Assembly: GCA_963664845.1 (NCBI GenBank)
Contig: OY761615.1
Coordinates: forward strand, 2,852,001 to 2,916,000
Reading direction: 5' to 3'
DNA from: CAIYTF01 sp963664845
Lineage (GTDB): Bacteria; Bacteroidota; Ignavibacteria; Ignavibacteriales; Ignavibacteriaceae
DNA length: 64,000 nucleotides
Positions 45,548 to 54,888 of this stretch are shown here, piece by piece. The notes under the pieces are model-generated. The model made no database searches, was not told the origin of the DNA, and was given only the letters and a program-made list of their open reading frames with translations. A program made the position numbers and the translations under genes. The first letter of the stretch is position 1. Each line of letters starts with the position of its first letter.

Positions 45548-45919
45548 CTGCCAGCGAAAATTTTCAGTAGCTTCTTCCTCCTGATAGGCTGCAAGTATCG
45601 CATGCTCTGATCCTGTCCGGCGCATGACTGTTGCTGTGATAAAGCCATCATACTAGGCTGATGTAAAGTGCATTTAATCCGACGTCATTAAAGTTTTTTC
45701 CGCGCGGCGCTACTGTATATTTATCGCAAACTAAACTGATCATTCTCCAAAGTCACTTCATGCCGCTCCTAAGAAAATATGCTCATAATAACTCCGCAAT
45801 TACATTAACCGTATTCTTCATTTATCTTTCTCAAAATCTATCCGTTATACAAATCCCGGTGAGCGGAGAGCCTTACAGCTATTTACTGTATTACGTTAAT
45901 AATGCCAACAAATTATTTT
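45548..45919. other. Intergenic region before IS copy 2
   Basis: No gene is supported. A rightward frame from 45760 would run across the pre-insertion junction, but it is AT-rich, hydrophobic and unlike any family I know, so I do not call it. The last ten bases (45910-45919) are the left target duplication of the IS. Confidence 0.35.
45910..45919. repeat. Target-site duplication, IS copy 2, left
   Basis: AAATTATTTT repeats at 47324-47333, directly flanking the element. The match extends to 12 bases by chance identity of the next bases; the 10-bp size is fixed by comparison with copy 1. Confidence 0.8.
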
Positions 45920-47323
45920 TCGAGTTTCCCCAAAAATACTATTTGCTAAAAACAGGCAAAACAATAAGTTATAGTTCCGTAATTACCATGAAAGGAAAAA
46001 GCAATGGTTGCGCGGAAAAAAAAACTGCCTGCAAGACAAATAGTAATTCAACTTCAAAGATTATTGCATGATTTCAGCAGTAAAGTCAGTATAGGGCAAA
46101 AAGGGACGAAACGTCGGTTTATTGCAGAAGCGATCAGCGGTATCCTTCTGAGCGGAAGTTCAGTTCTTAGCCGCATAGCATCAGCGCTCCTTAAGGCTAA
46201 TCACTCATTCCATGGCATAGAGAAGCGATTGGGATATGAATTACACAGCGAACTCCAAACGACCCTCCTCCGTTCGAATGCAAACCAAATAGTCCACCAC
46301 AGTGGCTATTTGGGGAAAGAGCCCGTCTTTGCACTTGATTTAACGGACATTAATAAAGAAGGCAGTCATGTGTTTGAATGCATGGACAAGGTTCATGACG
46401 GATCAGAAGGAAAACTGGTTGATGGTTATTGGAGTGTTGTTATCGAGGGAATCCAAAACAAGGGGGAGCATATTCCTTTGTATATGGATATGTTTTCGAC
46501 AAAAGCCAAGGGTTTTACCAGTATAAATACCGAAATCAAAAATGCCGTTGAACACATAGTAACTATTTTTGGATTGGTTGGGCATTGGATAATGGATCGG
46601 GGATTTGACAGCAGCTGGAACTTTGCCTTTTTCAGCAGCATGCGTTTATCCTTTATAATTCGCGGGTATAAAGTTCGGAGCGTTATGAATGAAGGGGGGC
46701 ATATGGAACTGATACAGGATATTGTTAATAAAACAGAACTACCTGGCAGATATCCGTTTTATCAATACTATATGTTACAGAAAAATGGACGCAAGATGAA
46801 ATGGGCAAAAAGAGAAACAAAGATCAAATACGGGTACTGTACAATAAAGGTAGTACCGAATGGGAGTACGGTAAAAGAAACGATCCCTCTTCAAGTAATT
46901 ATTGTTGAGGGGATAGAGAAAGCCGGCGAGCGAAGCTATTTTTATACTAATGTTCCCATCAGGAAACTGCGTGACGCTTTAGCAATAGCAAAGTTATATG
47001 GGAAACGATGGGGCTGTGAAGAAGGGATTCGGTTTGTCAAGCAAGCGTTAGCGCTTGAAGATATCAGGGTACAATCATATAAGGCTTTTCAGCAACTGGT
47101 CGTGCTGATTCAGATAAGTATCCTTGCGCTGTGGAACTGTTTGCAATACCTGCAAAAACGACAGAAGATGTTGTTTACTTGGCTTATAGATTTTAGCTTC
47201 TTAAGAAAAAAACGACCGCTGTTTCTGTTCTATAAACTACTGGAATCCATCCAAAAGCTCTTCGCTATAGAACTCTATTTAGCGCTGGTGGAAAAAGAGT
47301 GATTATTTTTGGGGAAACTCCAA
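45920..47323 (+). mobile_element. IS4-family insertion sequence, copy 2 (1404 bp)
   Basis: It has the same length, the same end sequences and the same encoded protein as copy 1, in the opposite orientation about 33 kb away. The ends are 17-bp perfect inverted repeats. Its own 10-bp duplication is intact, so it is an independent insertion. It lies about 80 bases upstream of the large histidine kinase gene and may alter its transcription. Confidence 0.92.
46004..47302 (+). CDS. IS4-family transposase, copy 2
   Basis: A 432-residue protein identical in sequence to copy 1, with the acidic triad D112, D198, E339 and the Y-x2-R-x3-E-x6-K signature (332-346). AAGGAAAAAGCA precedes the ATG. The gene is intact and probably functional. 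Confidence 0.93.
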   Translation: MVARKKKLPARQIVIQLQRLLHDFSSKVSIGQKGTKRRFIAEAISGILLSGSSVLSRIASALLKANHSFHGIEKRLGYELHSELQTTLLRSNANQIVHHSGYLGKEPVFALDLTDINKEGSHVFECMDKVHDGSEGKLVDGYWSVVIEGIQNKGEHIPLYMDMFSTKAKGFTSINTEIKNAVEHIVTIFGLVGHWIMDRGFDSSWNFAFFSSMRLSFIIRGYKVRSVMNEGGHMELIQDIVNKTELPGRYPFYQYYMLQKNGRKMKWAKRETKIKYGYCTIKVVPNGSTVKETIPLQVIIVEGIEKAGERSYFYTNVPIRKLRDALAIAKLYGKRWGCEEGIRFVKQALALEDIRVQSYKAFQQLVVLIQISILALWNCLQYLQKRQKMLFTWLIDFSFLRKKRPLFLFYKLLESIQKLFAIELYLALVEKE

Positions 47324-47333
47324 AAATTATTTT
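47324..47333. repeat. Target-site duplication, IS copy 2, right
   Basis: AAATTATTTT, the partner of 45910-45919. Confidence 0.8.
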
Positions 47334-47404
47334 TCATCATAATTTTTCCAAAAATCTGTATTATTCATACTTATTATAAATTTTTTTAAAGTGCCCCCTT
47401 AACA

Positions 47405-50400
47405 ATGATGTTGCCCCCGATCGTTCTTGTGCATAGCGCAGCAGAATTTAGGACAAAATTCAACGAGTTGATTTCCCCGGAAGGTGGTTTCAAAGTTGAA
47501 ACGTCCCGGGCTCTTTCGTCCACATTATACAAACGCCTATCCCAAAGCCCGTGTATCCTCTTTGTTGAACAGCAGCTCTTGGGTGAAGGCAAAAAGGTAA
47601 ATCGCCTTAACGAGCTTTGTACTAAATCCAACAGCATTCTCGTAACGCTTGCTTCCTCTGGTTCACAGCCTATGCTCAGCCGGGGAAGAACTCCGCACGA
47701 GTATATGCTTGCGTTCTCCTTTCTCGACGAAATCACCCGGCGTGAGATGAATCTGATAGTGCAGTCACTGCTGATTGCTATCCAAAATCTTGTGGAAAGC
47801 GATGCTGCCAAAGATGATAACGATGCTGCCGAAACCCCCGATGACGCAGCAAAAGAAAAAGCGCAAATCAGTCTCCGGAATAATGAGGAGCGTTACCGCG
47901 CTTTTATTACCCAAAGCTCCGAAGCAATTTGGTGTTTTGAATTGGAAATTCCCCTTGCCGTCACACTGCCGATCGATAAACAGGTAGACCACTTTTTCGC
48001 CCATTCCTGGCTGGCCGATTGCAATCTTGCATATGCCAAAATGTATGGCTGCTCAACAGTTGAAGAAGTGATTGGCATGCGGATGGTGGACAGTTTGCCT
48101 CCGGAAATGCGGGAGAACAGTGAATACGTTCGCAACTTTATTTTAAATGGGTATGTGCTTAATGACGGCGGAACAACCGAAGTCGATACTGATGGCAATA
48201 TTAAGTACTTTCTCAATAATCTGGTGGGGATCACGACAAACGGCCATGTGGAGCGGGTATGGGGCGTAAAGCGTGATATAACCACCCTTAAGCTCACCGA
48301 ACGGGCGTTGCAATCCGCCGAAAAGAAATTCCAGGGAATCTTCGAGAACGCTCTTGAAGGTATTTTTCTCAGCTCAGTGGACGGTGTTTTTATTGATGTT
48401 AATCCGGCCTATGCCCATATGTTCGGGTATGATTCACGGGAGCAGCTCCTTCATGAAGTGACCAATATAGCTGCACAAATTTATGTGGATGTTGATAAAC
48501 GAAATGAGTTTCTCCGGATATTGATTGAACGCGATACGATTGAACGTTTTGAGTCGCAGGTGTACCGGAGAAACGGGGAAACCTTCTGGATAACCGAAAG
48601 CGCAAGATTTATCAGGGACGAAGACGGCGTCATCACTCATATTGAAGGATTGACGGAAGATATTTCGGAGCGAAGAAAAGCAGAGGATGCTCTTCGTGAG
48701 AGTGAATTGCGTTTCAGGCGATTCAGCCAGCTTTCTCCGGATGGGATCGTAGTGCATTCCGAAGGTAAGGTGCTCTTTGCCAATTCACGCATTCTGGAGC
48801 TGATTGGAGCAACAGACGAGTCTCAGGTGGTTGGTAAAAATCCCCTCCAGTTCCTTCATCCGGAGTCTGTGCAGTTGGTCATCGACCGGATAAAGGCAAT
48901 GTCTGAAACGTCGGAGCCGCAACCGGTTGCCGAAGAAATATTTATCCGTCTGGATGGACGGGCAATTTATACGGAAGTATCAGCCGCATCCCTGCTTATT
49001 AAAGGGAAGGTTGCCTATCAATTGGTGGTAAGGGATATTACCGAGCGTAAACGCGGTGAGTTCGCAAAAGAGGCTGAGTCAACTATCTTAAATATGATAA
49101 CCGGCGAAGATACATTGCTGGACATCCTGAATGAAATTTGCAGTCAAAATGAAAAACTGTTCGAATCAGTGCTTTGCGTTATTTTCACCATGGAAAGCAC
49201 CGGGCTTGAAATTGCTGCTGCGCCGCTTATGTCCGACACACAATTCCAGTGGATCAATAAAGTGGAGCAGGGAGAACTGTCAGGTATAGCAAAGACCTGC
49301 GCGCAGATGCGTTTTCCTATCTTTGTTCCTGATTTTGCGGCCGACGACAGATGGACGTTTTTGCGTGAATCTCAAGCTGAACCGGTTTTTAATGCATGTT
49401 GGGCATTGCCGATTAAAAACACAGCACGCGAGGTTATTGGTGTGCTTGGCTATTATTTTGCCCAAAAGTCCCAGGCGTCAACTTCTGATGAAGGTATTGC
49501 CGAGATATTTGCCAATCTCTCTGCAATCGCTATAGAACGCCGCAAACTGGAAGCTGAAATCGAAAAACTGTCATCCGTAGCAAGACAAATTACCAACGCG
49601 GTCATTCTGCTTGACACGCACATGCGCGTTACATGGGTGAACGAAGGATTCACGAGGCTTACCGAATATACTCTTGCTGAGGTGAAGGGTGAAGTGCTCC
49701 GAGATTTTTTGCATGGCTCACTGACCGATACGGAATTGAATGTTATCATGCGGGAAAAACTGCTTTCGGGAGAACCGGTGCACTATCGGTTATATCATTA
49801 TACCAAAGGCGGAAAAGGCTATTGGGTGGATATCGCAATAGACCTCATGTTCGACAGACTGGGTAATCATATCGGATTTATTGCCATTCATAACGAAATT
49901 ACGGAAAAAGTTGAGCAGGAAATTGCACTAAAGGAAGCAAAAGAAAAGGCAGAAGAAGCCAACCACCTTAAGTCTTCCTTCCTCGCCAATATGAGTCATG
50001 AAATAAGAACCCCGATGAACGGCATTCTTGGTTTTGCCGATATTCTCCGGGAAGAATTATTGATCTTGGGAGCGAACGATCTCTACCGTTTTGCCGAAAC
50101 TATCCACACCAGCGGCAAACGCTTGCTAAACCTGCTGAACGATATTCTGGATATCAGCCGGATTGAGGCAAACAAACTGGAATTGGATATAGCCCCCTGC
50201 CATCTTGATGAAACAATTCTTAAAGTTGTCACGTTGCTCACGCCTCTTTCGTTGCGAAAACACATTAGTCTGGAAATTTTGGAGCGCACCAACGCGGTGG
50301 TACTTGCCGATGAAAACCGGCTTTTCCAGGTTCTTAACAATATCATTGGCAATGCAATCAAATTTACTGCCAAGGGCGGAGTTACAATTGCCTCTCATGT

Positions 50401-51112
50401 CGAAAATGCCGGAAGTGAACGCAGAGTGGTTGTTGCAGTGCACGATACAGGGAGCGGTATTGAAGCTGAATTTCTGCCACGCATTTTTGAACCGTTCATG
50501 CAGGAGTCCAGCGGCTTCTCAAGGTCGCATGAGGGTAGTGGCTTGGGATTGGCAATTTCCAATCGTCTTGTGCATTTGATGGCCGGGTCAATTGCTATCG
50601 ACTCTGCCAAGGGAGTGGGAACCAAAGTGACCGTCACGCTGCCTGCCGCTCCGGAAGAAAACGGACAATTTATTAAAACCACGTCACACACTATTGCCAA
50701 AGAATTGCTCGATACTCTCCGGCTGGTAAAACCTGTGGTGCTCATTGTGGAAGATGATGAAACAAGCCGTCGCTATTTCAACAGAACCCTGCTTGAGTTT
50801 ACCGAATTATATCAGGCACCAAACGGACCGGATGCGATGGAAAAATTGAGCGAACTTATTGCCGCCGGAAAGATACCCGATGTTATTCTGGTGGACATTG
50901 GTCTTCCGCTGCCAATGAATGGAATACAACTCCGCATTGAAATGCTGACGCGGTTTCCTGAGCTGGCGGCAACACCCATAATTGCACAGACTGCCTATGC
51001 AATGAAAGACGAACAGGAAGCATTGAGACAAAAAGGCTTTAATGGACTGCTTACCAAACCGGTGAGCAAAAACGAATTACTGCAAATGATTATTCATTAT
51101 TCTTCAAAGTAA
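47405..51112 (+). CDS. Hybrid sensor histidine kinase with several PAS domains, a GAF domain and a receiver
   Basis: The 1235-residue protein has an N-terminal pseudo-receiver-like region (about 1-125). Four PAS-type domains follow (about 160-300, divergent; 305-430; 435-560; 740-860), with a GAF domain at about 565-735. The HisKA domain carries His865 in NMSHEIRTPMNG, the HATPase has NIIGNAIKFT, DTGSGI and GSGLGLAIS, and a C-terminal receiver has Asp1164 in VDIGLPLPMNG. No membrane segment is seen, so it senses cytoplasmic signals such as redox, light or small ligands. The output goes through the receiver to an unlinked phosphotransfer partner. IS copy 2 ends about 80 bases upstream. A SecB-like gene follows after 16 bases. 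Confidence 0.92.
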   Translation: MMLPPIVLVHSAAEFRTKFNELISPEGGFKVETSRALSSTLYKRLSQSPCILFVEQQLLGEGKKVNRLNELCTKSNSILVTLASSGSQPMLSRGRTPHEYMLAFSFLDEITRREMNLIVQSLLIAIQNLVESDAAKDDNDAAETPDDAAKEKAQISLRNNEERYRAFITQSSEAIWCFELEIPLAVTLPIDKQVDHFFAHSWLADCNLAYAKMYGCSTVEEVIGMRMVDSLPPEMRENSEYVRNFILNGYVLNDGGTTEVDTDGNIKYFLNNLVGITTNGHVERVWGVKRDITTLKLTERALQSAEKKFQGIFENALEGIFLSSVDGVFIDVNPAYAHMFGYDSREQLLHEVTNIAAQIYVDVDKRNEFLRILIERDTIERFESQVYRRNGETFWITESARFIRDEDGVITHIEGLTEDISERRKAEDALRESELRFRRFSQLSPDGIVVHSEGKVLFANSRILELIGATDESQVVGKNPLQFLHPESVQLVIDRIKAMSETSEPQPVAEEIFIRLDGRAIYTEVSAASLLIKGKVAYQLVVRDITERKRGEFAKEAESTILNMITGEDTLLDILNEICSQNEKLFESVLCVIFTMESTGLEIAAAPLMSDTQFQWINKVEQGELSGIAKTCAQMRFPIFVPDFAADDRWTFLRESQAEPVFNACWALPIKNTAREVIGVLGYYFAQKSQASTSDEGIAEIFANLSAIAIERRKLEAEIEKLSSVARQITNAVILLDTHMRVTWVNEGFTRLTEYTLAEVKGEVLRDFLHGSLTDTELNVIMREKLLSGEPVHYRLYHYTKGGKGYWVDIAIDLMFDRLGNHIGFIAIHNEITEKVEQEIALKEAKEKAEEANHLKSSFLANMSHEIRTPMNGILGFADILREELLILGANDLYRFAETIHTSGKRLLNLLNDILDISRIEANKLELDIAPCHLDETILKVVTLLTPLSLRKHISLEILERTNAVVLADENRLFQVLNNIIGNAIKFTAKGGVTIASHVENAGSERRVVVAVHDTGSGIEAEFLPRIFEPFMQESSGFSRSHEGSGLGLAISNRLVHLMAGSIAIDSAKGVGTKVTVTLPAAPEENGQFIKTTSHTIAKELLDTLRLVKPVVLIVEDDETSRRYFNRTLLEFTELYQAPNGPDAMEKLSELIAAGKIPDVILVDIGLPLPMNGIQLRIEMLTRFPELAATPIIAQTAYAMKDEQEALRQKGFNGLLTKPVSKNELLQMIIHYSSK

Positions 51113-51128
51113 CGGAGAACAAAGCAGA

Positions 51129-51542
51129 GTGGAAATAGTATTTTATGCATTCGATCATATTGAAATTGAAGTAAATCATGATTTTCCGCAGGGTGAAATT
51201 GATCCAGGGGCTGTCGATTTCCATTTTGACACCTGGCTTTCGGATGACCTGGCCACAACCAACTATCTTCTGTTTCTTGAAGTAGCGAAGAACAAAAAAG
51301 CATTTGCGCGTTGCCCTTACCGGATCAGCGCATCTTTTCTTGTGCAGATCGCTTTTCCCCAGCCCAACCTCTTTGTGGATGACTCGGAAAGTGAAGCAAA
51401 GCAGCGAATGCTGCTGGAGGGTGCCACCACGGCCTATCTTGCTTTGCAGGCGGCAATCGCCACCATCACCAAAGGCTGTCTGAACGGCGAGGCCTCCATC
51501 CCCCTGATTGAACTGAACGAGTACATCCGGACGGTGGTGTAA
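51129..51542 (+). CDS. SecB-like small protein
   Basis: The 137-residue product starts at GTG 51129 with GGAG about 12 bases upstream. Its sequence resembles the SecB chaperone fold: a central CPYRISASFLVQIAF strand region and the closing pattern TAYLALQAAIATITKGCLNG followed by IPLIELNEYI. This matches the SecB C-terminal YP-R--I---T--GG pattern loosely. SecB keeps exported proteins unfolded; divergent relatives also serve as chaperones of toxin-antitoxin systems. It follows the kinase gene closely and is convergent with the helicase gene. The assignment rests on pattern only. Confidence 0.55.
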   Translation: MEIVFYAFDHIEIEVNHDFPQGEIDPGAVDFHFDTWLSDDLATTNYLLFLEVAKNKKAFARCPYRISASFLVQIAFPQPNLFVDDSESEAKQRMLLEGATTAYLALQAAIATITKGCLNGEASIPLIELNEYIRTVV

Positions 51543-51616
51543 ATAGTGATACGGCAATATTGGGCGCAATCCCTTGACGCAGTATATGGGTAAAAATAAC
51601 TAATTTGTGCTCTTTT

Positions 51617-54600
51617 TTACCCAGTTGCCAATTTTGCAGATTCTTTCCATATGTAAGCTGGCATTGGTTCTCGTAGATTCCATTCAATGCTCATTGGTTT
51701 TGCCCCTTTGAAGTTGATATAATCTGCATTTCCAAGAAACACATATCCCATCCTCCGTCCATTTTCATCATTTTTGGCTTCCCTTACAAACAGCAGAATC
51801 GTTTTCCCTGTCTTTTGATGGTTTATATATGAAAGTCCCTTCCCCTTTTGTGGCGTTGCAGAATTTTGTGATTGCCAATGAAACTTCTGTGCATCGAGCG
51901 CAAAATCGTTATATAAGGTTGTCGGAGAATAATCATTTTCGGATTTTTTCAATGTTATAAAAAGAAGTTCCGTATTTAGTTTCTTTGACTCAGCTACTCC
52001 TTCACGAATGCTTGACTTAGTTTTGATGGTATTAAACCCAAAAGCTGTTAGTATCTGATCTCTGGTGTATCGTGCATGAACCTTTAGGGGTTGCTCGTAT
52101 CCCAAGCTGATATCTTGTTCCACAAAATCGACCTGGTCTAGCAAGATTTCAATTACTTCTTTCAATTCGTTAATTAGTGGTGTACAAGAGTTTATTGAGG
52201 AGAACCTTTTCGTCATGAACTTGGCATCTTTTGCTTCCTGATAGAAATCATAATAAAGCATGAGCAGCATTGTCTGCCGTAGTTTATTAGATTGTTCATA
52301 GTCTATTTTAAATTCGCAATTCAATACTTCCCGAATAAACTGGAAATATGAAAAGGACTTACACGCTAACCATCTTTGACTAATAACCTTTTGTATTATT
52401 GATTCGCTTTCAGATATGAAGTCTTCTATAACACCAGCTTGTATACACAATCGCGTCCAACACTTTTTGCCCTTATATATATCCTGTATAGTCAGGTGGT
52501 GAAACGAAATGAAGTTTTTCATAGTAAGCGGTATGTTTGCTTCATGCTTAAAATTTTTGATTCTATTGATCAAGCGAGAATTACTAGATCGCACGGCATT
52601 CTCGATGTTTTTAAGTATAGTCTCTTTAGTCTTTTTTTCTAGAATAATTGAACAGCCTAGTGGCAAGTGTGGAAAATCAGTGGTAATTTCCTTTTTTATG
52701 GATATGTTTGTCTTTCCGACCAGTGCCCTGAATTTGCTTTCGAAATCGTATTCCGCTCTTGCGTTCCCAACAAAGTCTATAACGGTTAGGCATTCTTTGT
52801 TATCAGCAAGACGCAAACCTCTTCCCAGTTGCTGAAGAAAAATGGTTAAGCTTTCTGTTGGCCGAAGGAATAAAACAGTGTCAATTTCTGGCAGATCGAT
52901 TCCTTCATTAAAAATATCTACCACGAATAAGTAGTTTATCTGTTTATTCTTTAACTGATAATATAAATCATCTCGTTCCTTAGTTCTCTCGCTTGTCAAA
53001 TAATCTGCCCGGAATCCGGCAAGAGAAAACTTCTCTGCCATATATTTTGCATGTTCCCGTGATGCGCAAAATCCTAAAGCTATCACATTTTGTGCATCAG
53101 TCAAATAGTTTATTAGGGCTTGAAGAATTTCGCCCACCCTCCGATCATTCTGGGTATAAATTTTTGTTAATTCACCCGGGGCATACCGGCCTTTTCTCGA
53201 ATCCCAGGTTACCTGCGAAAGATCAACGCTGTCGGTTATTCCAAAATATTGAAACGGACAGAGAAGTTTTCGGTTTAATGCTTCTGGAAGGCGTATTTCG
53301 GCAGCGATGACCCCGCAAAAATCCTTCAGAATGTCTTCGCCATCCATTCTTTCAGGTGTCGCGGTTAAACCCAAAAGTATTTGGGGAGTAAAATAATCTA
53401 AGATGGGCCTATACGATGCCGCTGGAATATGATGTACTTCATCGATTATAATAAAGTCAAAGAAATCAGGAGAAAGCCGTAGCTTAGAGAGTTGACTCGT
53501 AAGTGTCTGAATACTGGCAAAGGTGAAATCATATAGCAGTGGAGTCTCTCCATCAACGTATAGGTCTCCAAAATTATTATCCTTTAGAATGGCTTGGAAA
53601 ACTGATCGGGAATTGACAAGAATCTCTTTTCGATGTGCCACATATAAAAGCCGGGCTCGTGGGTGTATAGATTTGAACTTTTTGTAATCAAATGCGGAAA
53701 TGATTGTCTTGCCCGTACCTGTCGCGGCAACAACCAAATTCTTTAACCTGTTATGCACAGTTCGTTCTGCATCAAGTTTCTCCAAAATTTCAACTTGAAA
53801 TTGATGTGGGGTTAGGTCGAAAAATGTTCCGGCAATATTTCCTGAATTGGTTTTTTGGCTTCGCAATGCAGAGGCAAGCTTTTCTTCATCCTGTCCCGGC
53901 TTATATTGTTCAAATTCATTGTCTAACCAATAGGTCTCGAACGTATTTTGAAACTTATCTATGACATGTTTGATCTCTTTCGTGGTTATTTTAATGTTCC
54001 ATTCTAATCCGCTTGTCAATGCACTCCTTGACATATTGGAGGAGCCTATATAGCCCGTATGAAAACCAGTATCTCTATAGAATAAATACGCTTTAGCATG
54101 TAAGCGCTCATTTTGATGATTATAAGATATTTTGACTTGAGTATTTGGCAGTGAAGCTAAAAAATCTACTGCTTTTTGGTCAGTGGCGCCCATGTACGAT
54201 GTGGTTAAAATCTTGAGCTCACTTCCAGCCTTTGCTGTGAAGTCTTTCAATTCTCTTTCGAATATTCTGATTCCACTCCACTTGATGAAGGATACAAGCC
54301 AGTGGATTTTGTTCGAAGATTGTATTTCCTTTTTAATTTCGCTCTCGAGTGAAATGCCGGCATTGCAGCCAGTAAAAAGCTCACTTTGTGATAAGCGGGT
54401 TAAAGGCGTTATCTCTTTAAGGTAGGTATCAAAATCTGGAACACCTGAGTCAATCTTTTTAAATATAGCATTTAATAGCTCACCGCTTTCAAGGATCAGG
54501 TCTTCCGAAAAGTCTTTCTTGTCAATTTCATCACGAAGTAGGTAAATGATCTTGTTACATAGCTCTATCTGCTTTTCAACGCTGCTTTCCTTGGTAAAGT

Positions 54601-54778
54601 GACTGAGGGCAAACTGAATTAAATTAGCCATGTATCTGCTCAGATATTGCGCGGCTTCTTCCTTGTCCAATTTTGTTCTGTTTATATAGAATTTGTCAGT
54701 ATTTATTTCAAATAATTTGGACTGAAGAAGTTTATTTATCAGCTGTTCATATATCCCAAGTTCGAACATAGGCCCCAA
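51617..54778 (-). CDS. PLD-like nuclease / SF2 helicase / DUF3427 defence-type protein
   Basis: The 1053-residue protein has an N-terminal helical region, then a phospholipase-D-type nuclease module (LHAKAYLFYRDTG, GYIGSSNMSRSAL; about 225-255). The SF2 helicase follows (Walker A VAATGTGKT at about 350-358, DEVHH, GLTATP, QQLGRGLRL), and a C-terminal DUF3427-like region holds LFVREAKNDENGRRMGYVFLG-type motifs. Such PLD-helicase-DUF3427 proteins are found in bacterial and phage-defence islands and probably cut foreign DNA after ATP-driven translocation. The gene is AT-rich relative to neighbours and stands alone, as an acquired defence gene would. The exact DNA target is unknown. Confidence 0.85.
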   Translation of the reverse strand: MGPMFELGIYEQLINKLLQSKLFEINTDKFYINRTKLDKEEAAQYLSRYMANLIQFALSHFTKESSVEKQIELCNKIIYLLRDEIDKKDFSEDLILESGELLNAIFKKIDSGVPDFDTYLKEITPLTRLSQSELFTGCNAGISLESEIKKEIQSSNKIHWLVSFIKWSGIRIFERELKDFTAKAGSELKILTTSYMGATDQKAVDFLASLPNTQVKISYNHQNERLHAKAYLFYRDTGFHTGYIGSSNMSRSALTSGLEWNIKITTKEIKHVIDKFQNTFETYWLDNEFEQYKPGQDEEKLASALRSQKTNSGNIAGTFFDLTPHQFQVEILEKLDAERTVHNRLKNLVVAATGTGKTIISAFDYKKFKSIHPRARLLYVAHRKEILVNSRSVFQAILKDNNFGDLYVDGETPLLYDFTFASIQTLTSQLSKLRLSPDFFDFIIIDEVHHIPAASYRPILDYFTPQILLGLTATPERMDGEDILKDFCGVIAAEIRLPEALNRKLLCPFQYFGITDSVDLSQVTWDSRKGRYAPGELTKIYTQNDRRVGEILQALINYLTDAQNVIALGFCASREHAKYMAEKFSLAGFRADYLTSERTKERDDLYYQLKNKQINYLFVVDIFNEGIDLPEIDTVLFLRPTESLTIFLQQLGRGLRLADNKECLTVIDFVGNARAEYDFESKFRALVGKTNISIKKEITTDFPHLPLGCSIILEKKTKETILKNIENAVRSSNSRLINRIKNFKHEANIPLTMKNFISFHHLTIQDIYKGKKCWTRLCIQAGVIEDFISESESIIQKVISQRWLACKSFSYFQFIREVLNCEFKIDYEQSNKLRQTMLLMLYYDFYQEAKDAKFMTKRFSSINSCTPLINELKEVIEILLDQVDFVEQDISLGYEQPLKVHARYTRDQILTAFGFNTIKTKSSIREGVAESKKLNTELLFITLKKSENDYSPTTLYNDFALDAQKFHWQSQNSATPQKGKGLSYINHQKTGKTILLFVREAKNDENGRRMGYVFLGNADYINFKGAKPMSIEWNLREPMPAYIWKESAKLATG

Positions 54779-54888
54779 TCATTAAATTGATTAAAAGAAA
54801 GGTTAACTTGATTAAAAGTAAAACATTCTCACCATTTATTCAATTTTAAATCTGTTGTCTAAAATCAAAAAAACTAACAGAACAGCAC

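Noticed and set aside
45760..45919. A gene interrupted by IS copy 2
   Set aside because: Rejoining the flanks gives a frame of about 75 codons, but it is AT-rich, hydrophobic and without a ribosome site, and does not resemble a protein.
12885..47323. Inversion of the 33 kb between the two IS copies
   Set aside because: Each copy keeps its own matching 10-bp target duplication; a recombination-driven inversion would have left mismatched pairs.
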